Origin: an uncultured Flavobacteriaceae bacterium
Lineage (GTDB): Bacteria > Bacteroidota > Bacteroidia > Flavobacteriales > Flavobacteriaceae
Direction of reading: 5' to 3'
Assembly: GCA_947502975.1 (NCBI GenBank)
Contig: CANNBV010000003.1
Location: 372,001 to 436,000, forward strand
Length of the DNA stretch: 64,000 bases
Notes under the pieces: generated by a model
What the model saw: only the letters and a program-made list of their open reading frames with translations
What the model was told of the DNA's origin: nothing
Databases searched by the model: none
Translations under genes and position numbers: made by a program
Shown here: in pieces, positions 18,094-27,126 of the stretch
Numbering within the stretch: the first letter of the stretch is position 1
Layout: every line of letters starts with the position of its first letter

Positions 18094-18738
18094 ATGAAAA
18101 AAATCTACTTTTTTTTATTTGCACTACTTAGTGTTTCTCATTTTTATGCTCAAAACTTTTGCGAAGACGCAGATTCCTACCTTGTATATGCCTTTTCGAA
18201 TGCTAAACGCTCCTTCGAATCTAATAATATACAGCATGTAAAACACTATTCTGAAAAGTCTTTAAAATCTCTAGAAAAAGCTAAATTTAATTTGAAGAAA
18301 TGTGGAGATAACACTTCTTATGAATTAGCGTATGACGGTATAGAAATTTTAGAAAAAGTTGAATATCAAGACAAATATGAAGAAGCTGTGTTTTTTGCAA
18401 AAAAGGCTAAAGGTATTATAGAAAATTGTATGGATGCACTTAGCAATTATACGTATGCAGAAACAAGTGACGACGATTCGGAAATAACGAAACAACAAAT
18501 AGAAACAGCTAATATTGAAAAGCGAAAAATAATCAACACATACGAAGAGATACTTTTATCAAATATCAATAGCTTCAATGAAATTTTAAAACGATGTGGA
18601 AGCACATCTATACTTGAATCTGAAAATATTGATAAAGATAAACTGGAAGATAAAAGTGCTGTAGAAATTAAAACGTATTATATGGAACGTATAACAGAAT
18701 TAACCAATTCTTATTTGACTGAACTTAAAAATATTTAA
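18094..18738 (+). CDS. Secreted helical protein of unknown function
   Basis: The 214-residue protein has a clear signal peptide (IYFFLFALLSVSHFYAQ). The mature part is rich in Lys and Glu and almost entirely helical. It has three Cys (NFCEDADS, LKKCGDN, IIENCMDA) in the first half and one (ILKRCGS) later, which suggests periplasmic disulphides. No family recognised. It stands alone: PPK2 is divergent upstream and a sigma-54 activator convergent downstream, separated by a shared terminator. Confidence 0.65.
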   Translation: MKKIYFFLFALLSVSHFYAQNFCEDADSYLVYAFSNAKRSFESNNIQHVKHYSEKSLKSLEKAKFNLKKCGDNTSYELAYDGIEILEKVEYQDKYEEAVFFAKKAKGIIENCMDALSNYTYAETSDDDSEITKQQIETANIEKRKIINTYEEILLSNINSFNEILKRCGSTSILESENIDKDKLEDKSAVEIKTYYMERITELTNSYLTELKNI

Positions 18739-18741
18739 AAT

Positions 18742-18770
18742 AAAAAAGCGATGTTACACATCGCTTTTTA
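18742..18770. terminator. Bidirectional intrinsic terminator
   Basis: AAAAAAGCGATGT pairs with ACATCGCTTTTTT across TAC. It lies between two convergent stops (18738 and 18774) with A and T runs on either side, so it serves both strands. Confidence 0.9.
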
Positions 18771-18773
18771 AGT

Positions 18774-19937
18774 TTATTTTGAAGCAAATAGCTTTACGTC
18801 TTCTTCGCTAACTTCTGCGCTTCCCAAAATAATGAGACGCTCAATCACATTACGTAATTCTCGAATATTTCCTGTCCAATCATAATCTTGTAATAATTTG
18901 ATGGCTTTATCAGAAAAACTCTTTTGCGCAGTTCCTTGCTCATCGGCAATCTTCTTAGCAAAATGATTCACCAATAACGGAATATCATCACGTCTCTCAT
19001 TCAATGCGGGTACTTTAATTAAAATAACTGCAAGTCTATGGTATAAATCCTCACGAAACTTACCATCTTCAATTTCTTTTTTAAGGTTTTTATTGGTAGC
19101 AGCTACTACCCTTACATTCACCTTAATATCCTTATCACTACCAACGCGCTGAATTCTACTTTCCTGCAGTGCACGCAAAACTTTTGCTTGTGCAGACAAA
19201 CTCATATCTCCTATTTCATCTAAAAAAATTGTACCACCATTAGCTGCTTCAAACTTACCTGCTCTGTCTTTATTGGCACTAGTAAACGCACCCTTTACAT
19301 GCCCAAACAACTCACTCTCAATAAGTTCACTTGGTATAGCAGCACAATTTACTTCTATCATTGGACCTTTAACACGATCACTTTTTTCATGTAACCAATG
19401 CGCAACTAATTCTTTTCCTGTTCCGTTAGGACCAGTAATTAGTACTCTAGCATCTGTGGGCGCTACCTTATCAATCATGTCCTTAATTCGAGAGATAGAA
19501 TCACTCTCTCCTATCATTTCGTATTTTTTACTTACCTTCTTTTTAAGAATTTTGTTTTCTACAACAAGTTCTTTTCTATCTAAGGCAATTCTAACGGTAT
19601 TTAATAATCTATTTAAATCTGGCGGTTTAGAGATATAATCAAAAGCACCTAAACGCATGGTATTTACCGCGGTATCCAAATCACCATGACCAGATATCAT
19701 AACCACAGGAATTTCTGGTTTTATCTTTCTAGTAGCTTCTAATACTTCAACACCATCCATTTTTGGCATTTTAATATCACAAAGCACTAAATCGTAATCG
19801 TCTTTTTTAATTTTCCCCATTCCGGCTAAACCATCTTCAGCTTCTTCAACTTCGTATGTATCACTTTCCTCTGAAAGAATTTTAACTAATACACGCCTAA
19901 TAGCGGCTTCATCTTCAATAATCAATATTTTTGGCAT
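18774..19937 (-). CDS. Sigma-54-dependent response regulator (REC-AAA+) lacking a C-terminal HTH
   Basis: The 387-residue protein has a receiver domain at 1-120 with phospho-acceptor Asp54 (LVLCDIKMPKMDG) and the conserved Lys in YISKPPD. An AAA+ domain covers about 140-375: Walker A GPNGTGKELVAHWL, sigma-54 contact loop GAFTSA (variant of GAFTGA), Walker B GGTIFLDEIGD. The protein ends right after the AAA+ lid (NIRELRNVIERLIILGSAEV) and has no Fis-type DNA-binding helix pair. It may activate sigma-54 holoenzyme from solution. It lies 3 bp after the barrel gene, at the end of an ABC/MscS operon. No partner kinase is adjacent. Confidence 0.9.
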   Translation of the reverse strand: MPKILIIEDEAAIRRVLVKILSEESDTYEVEEAEDGLAGMGKIKKDDYDLVLCDIKMPKMDGVEVLEATRKIKPEIPVVMISGHGDLDTAVNTMRLGAFDYISKPPDLNRLLNTVRIALDRKELVVENKILKKKVSKKYEMIGESDSISRIKDMIDKVAPTDARVLITGPNGTGKELVAHWLHEKSDRVKGPMIEVNCAAIPSELIESELFGHVKGAFTSANKDRAGKFEAANGGTIFLDEIGDMSLSAQAKVLRALQESRIQRVGSDKDIKVNVRVVAATNKNLKKEIEDGKFREDLYHRLAVILIKVPALNERRDDIPLLVNHFAKKIADEQGTAQKSFSDKAIKLLQDYDWTGNIRELRNVIERLIILGSAEVSEEDVKLFASK

Positions 19938-19940
19938 ACT

Positions 19941-20825
19941 CTAAATTTTAAATTTTATTCCTGTTCTTAAATAGAATGCATTTATTTCGTCTAATTTAAA
20001 AACTTCATCTCTATTTTCATCACGTAAAACGTTATTTAATCTGAAAGTATATCCAGTGTACAAATACCCTACCAAATTTTTCGTAAAAAGGTATTCATAT
20101 CCTAGTCCTCCAACAGCCACCGAAAGTGAAATATGATCAACTTCCTGATTTCCAATAGCATATTTGTCTTGTATATGTGCTAAATACCCATCTAAAGCCA
20201 CAAATGCTTGTAAGCTATTTTTGGTGTTTATTGTATATTTTAAATTCGATTTTGGTACTCCAGCATTAAAACTCCAGTTCTCATTAATATTTCTAAAATA
20301 ACTAATAAATGGTAAAGGAAAAGGGATACCAGTTGTTGCATTATAAGTTAACCCTAAAATGAGACGATATGGACGCTTTAACGAAGTATCATCTCGTCTA
20401 TCATGAATTAAAAATACGCCTCCATTTAAAAAATAATCGTCTGACCCTAATTTTCTCGTAAGCGTTGATGCTATTCTTGGATTAAAATTTAATCCCACGC
20501 GCCATCTATCGTTCCATTTAAAGGTATATCCTAAATTTAAATCTATAATGTGAATCCTATTTAATGCAGACGTATCAAAAGGATAATCTTCTTCTAAATT
20601 TAAAATGACTCTATTATACTCTGCTCCTATAATCAGGTAGCAATCTTTTTTAGTTTCAATAGGGTAATTTAGCAATGCCCGTAAACGATTATAGCTATCA
20701 TCAGATTTACTTTGTGGTATAAAAGAATATTCTAGTCGTACAAGATCTGTTAACTGTGCATAACATTGCTTTATTCCTGTTAGAAAAACAAATAAGCTCA
20801 TTAAAAATATTAACCGATACGACAT
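19941..20825 (-). CDS. Outer-membrane beta-barrel protein (DUF6268-like)
   Basis: The 294-residue protein has a signal peptide (LFVFLTGIKQCYAQ). About a dozen alternating amphipathic strands follow, ending in aromatic/hydrophobic FYLRTGIKFKI, as expected for an outer-membrane barrel. Pattern and length fit the DUF6268 family. It sits 11 bp after MscS and 3 bp before the response regulator in one operon. Function unknown; a role in envelope stress is only suggested by its neighbours. Confidence 0.7.
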   Translation of the reverse strand: MSYRLIFLMSLFVFLTGIKQCYAQLTDLVRLEYSFIPQSKSDDSYNRLRALLNYPIETKKDCYLIIGAEYNRVILNLEEDYPFDTSALNRIHIIDLNLGYTFKWNDRWRVGLNFNPRIASTLTRKLGSDDYFLNGGVFLIHDRRDDTSLKRPYRLILGLTYNATTGIPFPLPFISYFRNINENWSFNAGVPKSNLKYTINTKNSLQAFVALDGYLAHIQDKYAIGNQEVDHISLSVAVGGLGYEYLFTKNLVGYLYTGYTFRLNNVLRDENRDEVFKLDEINAFYLRTGIKFKI

Positions 20826-20836
20826 CTAGCTGCTGC

Positions 20837-21775
20837 TTACTTATTTTCTAGGGGTTTTGAAATAATATGAATATCTCTTTGAGGAAAAGGAATGGTAATA
20901 TTATGCTCTCTGAATAATTTATCTATTTCGAAACGAATATCACTTTTAGGAATTACTCCAATAAAACTATCATTTAAAGTAAAGATGAGTCGAAATTCAA
21001 GAGCACTATCTCCAAAGTTTTCAAATAAAACTATAGGTGCTGGGTGTTTTAAAACCATTTCATGCGACTTTGCTGCCTGTAATAATAACGACTTTACTAG
21101 GTTAACATCACTGCCATAAGCAACTCCAACAGACACACTTTCTCTAGTTGTTTTTCCATTTTGTGTCCAATTATACAGGCTGTTTGTAAGGTATTGATGA
21201 TTAGGTATTATTAAAACTTTATTGTCAATCGTAACAGCTCTAGTGGTTCGTAACTTAATTTCTTCTACACGCCCTATCTTACCTTCTAACTCAATAATAT
21301 CACCAACTTGCACCGAACGATCTATAAGTATAAAAATTCCAGATATGATATCTTGAAATAATGTTTGCAGCGCTAAACCAACCCCGATTAGTAATGCTGC
21401 TGAGGCTGCAAAAACAGCAGTTACATTAAAACCTATAGCGTCTAAAACAACTAAAATTACAATGAGGTAAATTATCCACCTTGTGAATGAAAACACTGTA
21501 TTGAACTTCACTTTGTCTTCCTTAGGTAGTCTTCTAGTCACCAGTTTCTTTGTCCACCTTAAAATAAAAGTGGTTACAATCATCACAAGGATAACTAACA
21601 ACAAGTATTTCATCTTAAGTACTATTTGGTGCGCATTTTCACCAGTACCGTAAGTGAAATCTAAAATATTAAACTCAAGAAAATCATGAATAGCTTGTCC
21701 TACAGAGGTTTCCTGTAACACCTCATGCACGCTATCATTTTCATTATCTATTTTATCCTTAAGCTTATCTTGCAT
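20837..21775 (-). CDS. MscS-family small-conductance mechanosensitive channel
   Basis: The 312-residue protein has three to four transmembrane helices in the first half, including YLLLVILVMIVTTFIL and the pore helix FAASAALLIGVGLALQTLFQ. The MscS beta domain follows (DIISGIFILIDRSVQVGDII, KLRTTRAVTIDNKVLIIPNH). It opens under membrane tension and releases solutes on hypo-osmotic shock. Its start codon overlaps the permease stop by 1 bp, so the two are probably translationally coupled. Confidence 0.9.
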   Translation of the reverse strand: MQDKLKDKIDNENDSVHEVLQETSVGQAIHDFLEFNILDFTYGTGENAHQIVLKMKYLLLVILVMIVTTFILRWTKKLVTRRLPKEDKVKFNTVFSFTRWIIYLIVILVVLDAIGFNVTAVFAASAALLIGVGLALQTLFQDIISGIFILIDRSVQVGDIIELEGKIGRVEEIKLRTTRAVTIDNKVLIIPNHQYLTNSLYNWTQNGKTTRESVSVGVAYGSDVNLVKSLLLQAAKSHEMVLKHPAPIVLFENFGDSALEFRLIFTLNDSFIGVIPKSDIRFEIDKLFREHNITIPFPQRDIHIISKPLENK

Positions 21776-23088
21776 TAATATTTAATCCATTTAATTAATT
21801 CTTTATATGTTGGCTTTTTACCGTACATTAATATACCTACTCTGTATATTTTTGCCGCTACCCAAACCGTAAATATAAATGTACCAATCAACAATCCTAA
21901 AGATAATAATTGTTGCCAAATAGGGACTCCAAATGGTATGCGCATTAACATCACAACAGGAGATGTAAAGGGTATAAACGAAAATACTGTAGAAACGGTG
22001 CCATGTGGATCTTCAATTACTGTGAAAACTCCAATATAAACAGCTAAAATAAGTGGCATTATGATAGGCAACATAAATTGCTGTGTATCTGTTTCATTAT
22101 CTACAGCAGCACCTATAGCTGCGTATAGAGAACTATATAAAAAATACCCACTAATGAAAAACAAAATAAAGGCAATAATTAAATTGGCTAATGGTAGATT
22201 AAAAAGACTTTGTAATCCTTCGGTTAATTTTTTGTTTAATTCCGATTGATCAAGACTTTGTTCTAAAATAGCTTGTTGGGGCGTTTGCAACTGATTTAAA
22301 TCTATATCAAAAATTACAGAAACCACTACTAAAAGTACACTTCCTAAAACAATCCAAATTGCAAATTGTGTCACACCTGCTAGAGATGTGCCAATAATTT
22401 TACCAAGCATTAACTGGAGAGGCTTTACCGATGACACAATAACTTCGATGATTCTACTTGTCTTCTCTTCAATTACACTCCGCATTATCATATTGCCGTA
22501 AATAATAATAAACATGAAGAGCAAATAGCCTGCAGCTCCACCAAAAACGAGTTTAACATAACCATCAACCTTAGATGATGCCTCGCCTTCAAAATTTTCT
22601 TGAAAAATATCTATACTTATCTTTGAAGACTCTATTTTCTCAATATCTATATCTAGCTGTTCATAATTAAGAGACGTCAAATGGTCCTCTAATTTACGTT
22701 CTAAAGTGTTTATAAAAGTCAAAGAAGGAGCGTCTTCTGAGTAAAATTTAATACTTTTTGACAATAATTTTATACTACTTTCATCTTTGATATGTAATAA
22801 ACCATAGCCTGAAGATTCAGTAACCAAAGTCTTTGCTTCCTCTATAGACATCTCTGGTAGTTTGTTATAAGTCAGATTTTCAGAATTCTCAAAAATATCT
22901 TTCACAATACCAGATTCATCTAAAACAGAAACAACTCTTACTGCATCACTATTTAATTGCGTTAAATACGCTACAACAGTAATAAATGCTATCATGATAA
23001 GGGGACTCAAAATCGTCATTACTATAAACGATTTGTTTTTAACCTTTGATAAATATTCACGCTTAATAATAAGAGGTAAATGATTCAT
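21775..23088 (-). CDS. ABC-2 type transporter permease (NatB-like)
   Basis: The 437-residue protein has one N-terminal transmembrane helix (FIVMTILSPLIMIAFITVVA), a large extracytoplasmic domain (about 45-170) and five C-terminal helices. IMRSVIEEKTSRIIEVIVSS is the conserved cytoplasmic coupling segment of ABC-2 exporters of the NatB/YhaP group. It pairs with the ATPase gene 2 bp upstream. Such pairs export sodium, drugs or peptides; the substrate is not determined. Confidence 0.88.
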   Translation of the reverse strand: MNHLPLIIKREYLSKVKNKSFIVMTILSPLIMIAFITVVAYLTQLNSDAVRVVSVLDESGIVKDIFENSENLTYNKLPEMSIEEAKTLVTESSGYGLLHIKDESSIKLLSKSIKFYSEDAPSLTFINTLERKLEDHLTSLNYEQLDIDIEKIESSKISIDIFQENFEGEASSKVDGYVKLVFGGAAGYLLFMFIIIYGNMIMRSVIEEKTSRIIEVIVSSVKPLQLMLGKIIGTSLAGVTQFAIWIVLGSVLLVVVSVIFDIDLNQLQTPQQAILEQSLDQSELNKKLTEGLQSLFNLPLANLIIAFILFFISGYFLYSSLYAAIGAAVDNETDTQQFMLPIIMPLILAVYIGVFTVIEDPHGTVSTVFSFIPFTSPVVMLMRIPFGVPIWQQLLSLGLLIGTFIFTVWVAAKIYRVGILMYGKKPTYKELIKWIKY

Positions 23089-23090
23089 AA

Positions 23091-24026
23091 TTATTGCAGG
23101 TTATTATTAGTTACTGTTTGAATAAAAATATCGTTTACACTAGGAATCAACTCTACAAAATGAGACACTTCTCCTTTTGACACTAAATAATTAAGTAAAT
23201 CATTAGCGCTTTGATTTTTATTAAGTTGAATGTTTAATTTCAACTCTTCATCCAAAGTTTTAAAATTAGCAGGCGATGTTTTAAATGTATCGGAAAGCTC
23301 TTTTTCTAGACTAGCTTTATTTGTAGTATTAATGCCGACTTCAAACGTATTAGATTTATAAGCACGTTTAACATCTAATATTTTACCGTCCAAAATTTTA
23401 TTCGATTTATGGATAAGCGCTATATCGTCGCATAACTCTTCAACTGATTCCATACGATGTGTAGAAAATATTACAGTAGCGCCATTGTCTCGTAATCTTA
23501 AAATTTCGTCTTTAATTAAATTTGCATTAATCGGGTCAAACCCAGAAAATGGTTCATCAAAAATCAACAATTTTGGTTCGTGTAGTACGGTAACAACAAA
23601 TTGTATTTTTTGCGCCATACCTTTAGAAAGCTCTTGTATTTTTTTATTCCACCAATCTCCAATCTCTAAACGCTCAAACCAATATTTTAATCGTTTCTTC
23701 GCCTCAGATTTAGGTAATCCTTTCAACTGTGCTAGATATAGAGCTTGCTCCCCTACTTTCATAGACTTGTACAAACCACGTTCTTCTGGTAAATAGCCAA
23801 TATCCTTAATGTGCGACGCTTTTAAAGCTTCACCATCAAGAATTACAGAACCAGAATCTGGTAATGTAATTTGGTTAATAATTCGGATTAAAGTTGTTTT
23901 CCCTGCTCCATTGGGGCCTAAGAGCCCATAAATACTACCTTTAGGTACTGAAATAGAAACATTATTTAAAGCTGTAAAGTTTCCAAATTTCTTACTAGCA
24001 CCTTTAACTTCTAATAGGTTGTTCAT
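23091..24026 (-). CDS. ABC transporter ATP-binding protein (NatA-like)
   Basis: The 311-residue protein has all nucleotide-binding motifs: Walker A GPNGAGKTTLIRII, the Q-loop region near YLPEERGLYKSM, signature LSKGMAQKIQF, Walker B LLIFDEPFSGFDP and switch His in FSTHRMES. A C-terminal extension of about 90 residues follows (DUF4162-like), as in NatA/YhaQ proteins. It energises the NatB-like permease. It is the first gene of the five-gene minus-strand operon. Confidence 0.92.
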   Translation of the reverse strand: MNNLLEVKGASKKFGNFTALNNVSISVPKGSIYGLLGPNGAGKTTLIRIINQITLPDSGSVILDGEALKASHIKDIGYLPEERGLYKSMKVGEQALYLAQLKGLPKSEAKKRLKYWFERLEIGDWWNKKIQELSKGMAQKIQFVVTVLHEPKLLIFDEPFSGFDPINANLIKDEILRLRDNGATVIFSTHRMESVEELCDDIALIHKSNKILDGKILDVKRAYKSNTFEVGINTTNKASLEKELSDTFKTSPANFKTLDEELKLNIQLNKNQSANDLLNYLVSKGEVSHFVELIPSVNDIFIQTVTNNNLQ

Positions 24027-24237
24027 TCACAATTTTTAATTATAAGAAATGTAAAGATATTAAATGTATACGAGTTCATTAAACGGAAATGGTGTAAAAT
24101 ATTTGGGGAAGAATTGACATGTAAGTTCAATATCATTATCATGTTTTAATTTAATATACCACCAAATTCAAGATTAGTTCAATGAACTATATTTAATGCG
24201 TTACTACGTAACTTTAAAACTAAAATCCCACTAAAAA

Positions 24238-24318
24238 CAAAACCCACCCTCAATCGAAATTAAGGATGGGAAAAAAATTGCTATGAAAAAGAAAAATTAT
24301 CACTAAAGTTAATTAGCG
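24238..24318 (-). ncRNA. Candidate small structured RNA with its own promoter and terminator
   Basis: The 523-bp space between dnaJ and the ABC operon has no credible ORF, but the minus strand carries an ordered set of signals. A hairpin (24323-24296) pairs ATTATCGCTAA with TTAGTGATAAT around a 6-nt loop. A second hairpin (24270-24243) pairs CCCATCCTTAAT with ATTGAGGGTGGG around a TTCG loop, followed by a T-rich run. Three pairs are G-U on the minus strand but would be A-C mismatches on the plus strand, so structure favours minus-strand RNA of about 80 nt. Both hairpins precede T-runs, so a double terminator for dnaJ is the main alternative. Confidence 0.45.
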
Positions 24319-24323
24319 ATAAT

Positions 24324-24356
24324 CAAAGATAGTTTTTTTTTCTTAACTAATAGCAA
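24324..24356 (-). promoter_or_regulatory. Promoter upstream of the candidate small RNA
   Basis: The minus strand reads TTG (24356-24354), 22 bp, then TATCTTTG (24331-24324), a full match to TTG-N17-23-TAnnTTTG. No start codon with a meaningful ORF follows. Confidence 0.5.
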
Positions 24357-24383
24357 AACTATTAAGATAAGTTGCTACCCATA

Positions 24384-24408
24384 TAAAAAAATACCGTTTT
24401 ACAACGTA
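24384..24408 (-). terminator. Possible terminator of grpE-dnaJ
   Basis: The minus strand has TACGTT, a 4-nt loop and AACGGTA (one bulged base), then seven T. It lies about 140 bp after the dnaJ stop. The stem is short, so support is moderate. Confidence 0.35.
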
Positions 24409-24549
24409 ATTTCTTAATCTGTTACATTATCTTCAATCTCCTAATAATTTTTGTAGAAAATATAAATAAAAGTGCAAGTTTTAATGAACAAGCTTTCTCT
24501 CAAACGCGTTCAAATGGTAAATATATATGCCTATCAAAGCTTTATCTCA

Positions 24550-25668
24550 CTAAGAAAACATATCTTTTACTTTTTCGAAGAACGATTTATCAGAACTTTC
24601 TGGTTTTGGGGAAAAATGGTCATCTTCTAACATGTCTTCAAAAAACTCTTTTTGTTGCTTATTGAGCGTTTTTGGCGTCCAAACATTAACATGCACTAAT
24701 AAATCCCCTTTACCATATCCATTTATGCTTGGAATACCTTTTCCGCGCAAGCGTAAAATTTTACCAGATTGCACTCCAGCTTCTACTTTGATACGTACTT
24801 TTCCAGTAACAGTATCAATCTCTTTAGATGTTCCTAAAACAGCTTCAGGAAAACTCACATAAAGGTCGTAATGTAAATTATCACCTTCACGCTGTAAATT
24901 TTCGTGATCTATTTCTTCAATAGCCACTAACAAATCACCAGAAATACCATTTCCAGGAGCCTCATTACCCTTTCCTGTAACCTTAAGCTGCATACCATCA
25001 ACAACACCTGCTGGTATTTTGATAGATACAGTTTCTTCAGCAACTTTTAAACCTTGTGCATCAGCATCTGAAGGTTTTCTATCTATGGTTTGCCCTGCAC
25101 CCCCACAAACATTACAAGGTGCAGAAGTTTGCATTCTACCTAAAATAGTGTTTGTGATTCTAGTAACTTGTCCAGTACCTTGGCATGTAGAACAGGTTTT
25201 ATAAGTAGTTCCTGGTGCCTGTATTTTGCGTTTTACTTTTATTTTCTTTTCAACACCATTAGCAATCTCTTCTAAAGTAAGCTTAACACGAATACGAAGA
25301 TTACTACCTTTAACGCGTCGTTGTCCACCACCGCCGCCAAAGCCAGAGAAACCACCGCCACCAAACGCACCGCCAAATATATCTCCAAACTGACTAAAGA
25401 TGTCATCCATATTCATTCCACCACCACCGAAGCCGCCGCCGCCTTCAAAGGCTTGGTGTCCAAACTGATCGTAGCGTGCTTTTTTATCAGCATCACTTAA
25501 TACCTCATAAGCTTCAGCTGCTTCTTTAAATTTTGCTTCTGCTTCCTTATTATCAGGATTTTTGTCTGGGTGAAATTCAATTGCCTTTTTCCTGTAAGCT
25601 TTTTTTATCTCACTGGCACTTGCTCCCTTGCTAATCCCTAAAATTTCGTAATAATCTCTCTTTGCCAT
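24550..25668 (-). CDS. dnaJ: Chaperone DnaJ
   Basis: The 372-residue co-chaperone stimulates DnaK ATPase and delivers unfolded proteins. The J domain (1-70) has the HPD triad in [11 protein letters not shown] Gly/Phe-rich linker follows ([16 protein letters not shown]). The cysteine region has only two CxxCxGxG repeats (CSTCQGTG and CNVCGGAG) instead of four, so at most one zinc site; I believe other flavobacterial DnaJ proteins share this. The C-terminal substrate domains are normal ([19 protein letters not shown]-like). It is 9 bp downstream of grpE. dnaK is not in view. Confidence 0.95.
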   Translation of the reverse strand: MAKRDYYEILGISKGASASEIKKAYRKKAIEFHPDKNPDNKEAEAKFKEAAEAYEVLSDADKKARYDQFGHQAFEGGGGFGGGGMNMDDIFSQFGDIFGGAFGGGGFSGFGGGGGQRRVKGSNLRIRVKLTLEEIANGVEKKIKVKRKIQAPGTTYKTCSTCQGTGQVTRITNTILGRMQTSAPCNVCGGAGQTIDRKPSDADAQGLKVAEETVSIKIPAGVVDGMQLKVTGKGNEAPGNGISGDLLVAIEEIDHENLQREGDNLHYDLYVSFPEAVLGTSKEIDTVTGKVRIKVEAGVQSGKILRLRGKGIPSINGYGKGDLLVHVNVWTPKTLNKQQKEFFEDMLEDDHFSPKPESSDKSFFEKVKDMFS

Positions 25669-25677
25669 AGTGCTATT

Positions 25678-26238
25678 TTATTGACCTACAACTACTTTTG
25701 GGAAACGAATAATCGTATCTCCTAATTTATATCCTTTTTCTACGACATCTACAACCTTGCCCTTTAAATCATCACTAGGAGCAGGAATTTGTGTTATTGC
25801 AGTATGTATTTCAGCATCAAAGGTATCCCCTTGTGATACTTCTGCAACAGAAAGTCCTTTTTTCTCTAAAGTTGACAATAATTTTTGGTAGATTAATAAC
25901 ACACCTTTGCGTAATTCTTCAGCTTCTTTATCATCTTCAATGTGTGTTAGCGCTCTTTCAAAATCATCAAGAACAGGTAATAACTCTATCATTATTTCCT
26001 TACCAGCTGTTTTGAATAACTCTACACGTTCTCTAGAAGTACGCTTTTTATAATTTTCAAACTCAGCAAATAAGCGTAAAAACTTATCTTTTTCATTTTG
26101 AAGTTCTGCTTTCAGTTTCTCCTCAGCGGATACTTCTTCAACAATTTCTTGCTCTTGTTCTTCAACAGCTACAGCTTCTTTCTCTATACCGTTAGCTTGC
26201 TCGTCTTTTATATCCTTTGCCTTATTTTTTTTACTCAT
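25678..26238 (-). CDS. grpE: Nucleotide exchange factor GrpE
   Basis: The protein has about 186 residues: an acidic, coiled-coil N-terminus, then the GrpE core (FAEFENYKKRTSRERVELFK, IMIELLPVLDDFERAL) and the C-terminal head (VVDVVEKGYKLGDTIIRFPKVVVGQ). It releases ADP from DnaK. The ORF track begins 29 codons earlier, but those residues read like untranslated leader and the promoter's -7 box (26274-26281) lies within them. ATG 26238 (MSKKNK) is the start. It forms an operon with dnaJ. Confidence 0.95.
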   Translation of the reverse strand: MSKKNKAKDIKDEQANGIEKEAVAVEEQEQEIVEEVSAEEKLKAELQNEKDKFLRLFAEFENYKKRTSRERVELFKTAGKEIMIELLPVLDDFERALTHIEDDKEAEELRKGVLLIYQKLLSTLEKKGLSVAEVSQGDTFDAEIHTAITQIPAPSDDLKGKVVDVVEKGYKLGDTIIRFPKVVVGQ

Positions 26239-26273
26239 TTTGTATCCAATTAATACTTCTATATTTCGGTTGG

Positions 26274-26281
26274 CAAAAGTA
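26274..26281 (-). promoter_or_regulatory. -7 promoter element of grpE-dnaJ
   Basis: The minus strand reads TACTTTTG, an exact TAnnTTTG box, about 36 bp before ATG 26238. It confirms that the longer ORF start is wrong. No CIRCE element was seen. Confidence 0.55.
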
Positions 26282-26371
26282 CTGCCATTATTATTAAAAT
26301 GCCATATTGTCACAAAAAAATACACAAAAAATTTTGTTTAACTTTTTATTTATATTGTACAACAAATTTGT

Positions 26372-26379
26372 TACTTTTG
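26372..26379 (+). promoter_or_regulatory. -7 promoter element of the YceI lipoprotein gene
   Basis: TACTTTTG, an exact TAnnTTTG box, lies 28 bp before ATG 26408. It is divergent from the grpE promoter. Confidence 0.55.
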
Positions 26380-26407
26380 ACTCATTAACGCTAAAAATTG
26401 ATTAATA

Positions 26408-27064
26408 ATGAAAATTAAATTCAAAACTATATTATTCGTAAGTGCTTTAGCCGTAGCATTTGTAGGATGCAAAGACAAAGCTAAAGAAGCTAAAACTTCT
26501 TCAGCAGAAGCTGCTGCAAAAGCAGAAGCTGCCACAGTAAAATATGTGGCAGATGCAGAAGCATCTACTATTGAGTGGAAAGGTTTTAAGCCAACAGGAA
26601 CCCATAACGGAACTATAAAATTAGATTCTGGTGTAGTAAACGTAAGTGGTAGTACTGTTGAAAGCGGTTCTTTTTTAGTAGATATGGGAACTATTACTGT
26701 TTTGGATATCCCTGCTGATAATGAAGGTAATGGCAAATTACTAGGGCACTTAAAAAGTCCTGACTTTTTCGATGTTGAAAACCACGCCAATGCTGCATTT
26801 GAAGTAACTGGCATTAGCGAAGCGGAAGGCAAAACTATGCTTTCAGGTAACTTAGCTATAAAGGGTATTAAACAAAATGTTACATTCCCTGTGAATGTAA
26901 GCATGGATGGCGATACTATGATGTTGACAAGTGAAGCATTTACTATCGATAGAACAAAATGGGATATTAAATATAAGTCTAAATCTATCTTCGGAGATTT
27001 AGGCGATAAATTCATAAATGACGAAATTGAACTAAAGGTTAATATAACCGCTAAAAAAGCTTAA
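26408..27064 (+). CDS. YceI-family lipoprotein
   Basis: The 218-residue protein has a lipobox (AVAFVGC, Cys21) and an Ala/Lys/Glu-rich linker. A YceI beta-barrel then covers about 45-218: ASTIEWKGFKPTGTHNGTIK, GHLKSPDFFDVENHANAAFE, LAIKGIKQNVTFPV. YceI folds are lipocalin-like and bind isoprenoids or similar lipids; they often respond to stress. The gene stands alone with its own promoter and terminator. The minus-strand ORF across it is a shadow. Confidence 0.9.
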   Translation: MKIKFKTILFVSALAVAFVGCKDKAKEAKTSSAEAAAKAEAATVKYVADAEASTIEWKGFKPTGTHNGTIKLDSGVVNVSGSTVESGSFLVDMGTITVLDIPADNEGNGKLLGHLKSPDFFDVENHANAAFEVTGISEAEGKTMLSGNLAIKGIKQNVTFPVNVSMDGDTMMLTSEAFTIDRTKWDIKYKSKSIFGDLGDKFINDEIELKVNITAKKA

Positions 27065-27092
27065 TAACGAGTAGTGACTAACTCAAATAATT

Positions 27093-27126
27093 AAAAAACC
27101 ATCTTGTAAAAACAGGGTGGTTTTTT
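27093..27126 (+). terminator. Intrinsic terminator of the YceI gene
   Basis: AAAAAACCATCTTGT pairs with ACAGGGTGGTTTTTT across AAAA. The two wobble pairs are U-G on the plus strand, so it acts on plus transcripts. Confidence 0.85.

Noticed and set aside
19273-19638. 121-aa plus-strand ORF
   Set aside because: Antisense to the AAA+ domain of the sigma-54 activator; no independent signals.
24484-24630. About 48-codon plus-strand ORF (MNKLSLKRV...) near the end of dnaJ
   Set aside because: More than half lies antisense to dnaJ, and no promoter or ribosome site was seen.
26371-27015. 214-aa minus-strand ORF over the YceI gene
   Set aside because: It is the antisense shadow of a clear YceI lipoprotein; composition is Ser/Ala/Val-rich with no family match and it overlaps that gene's promoter.
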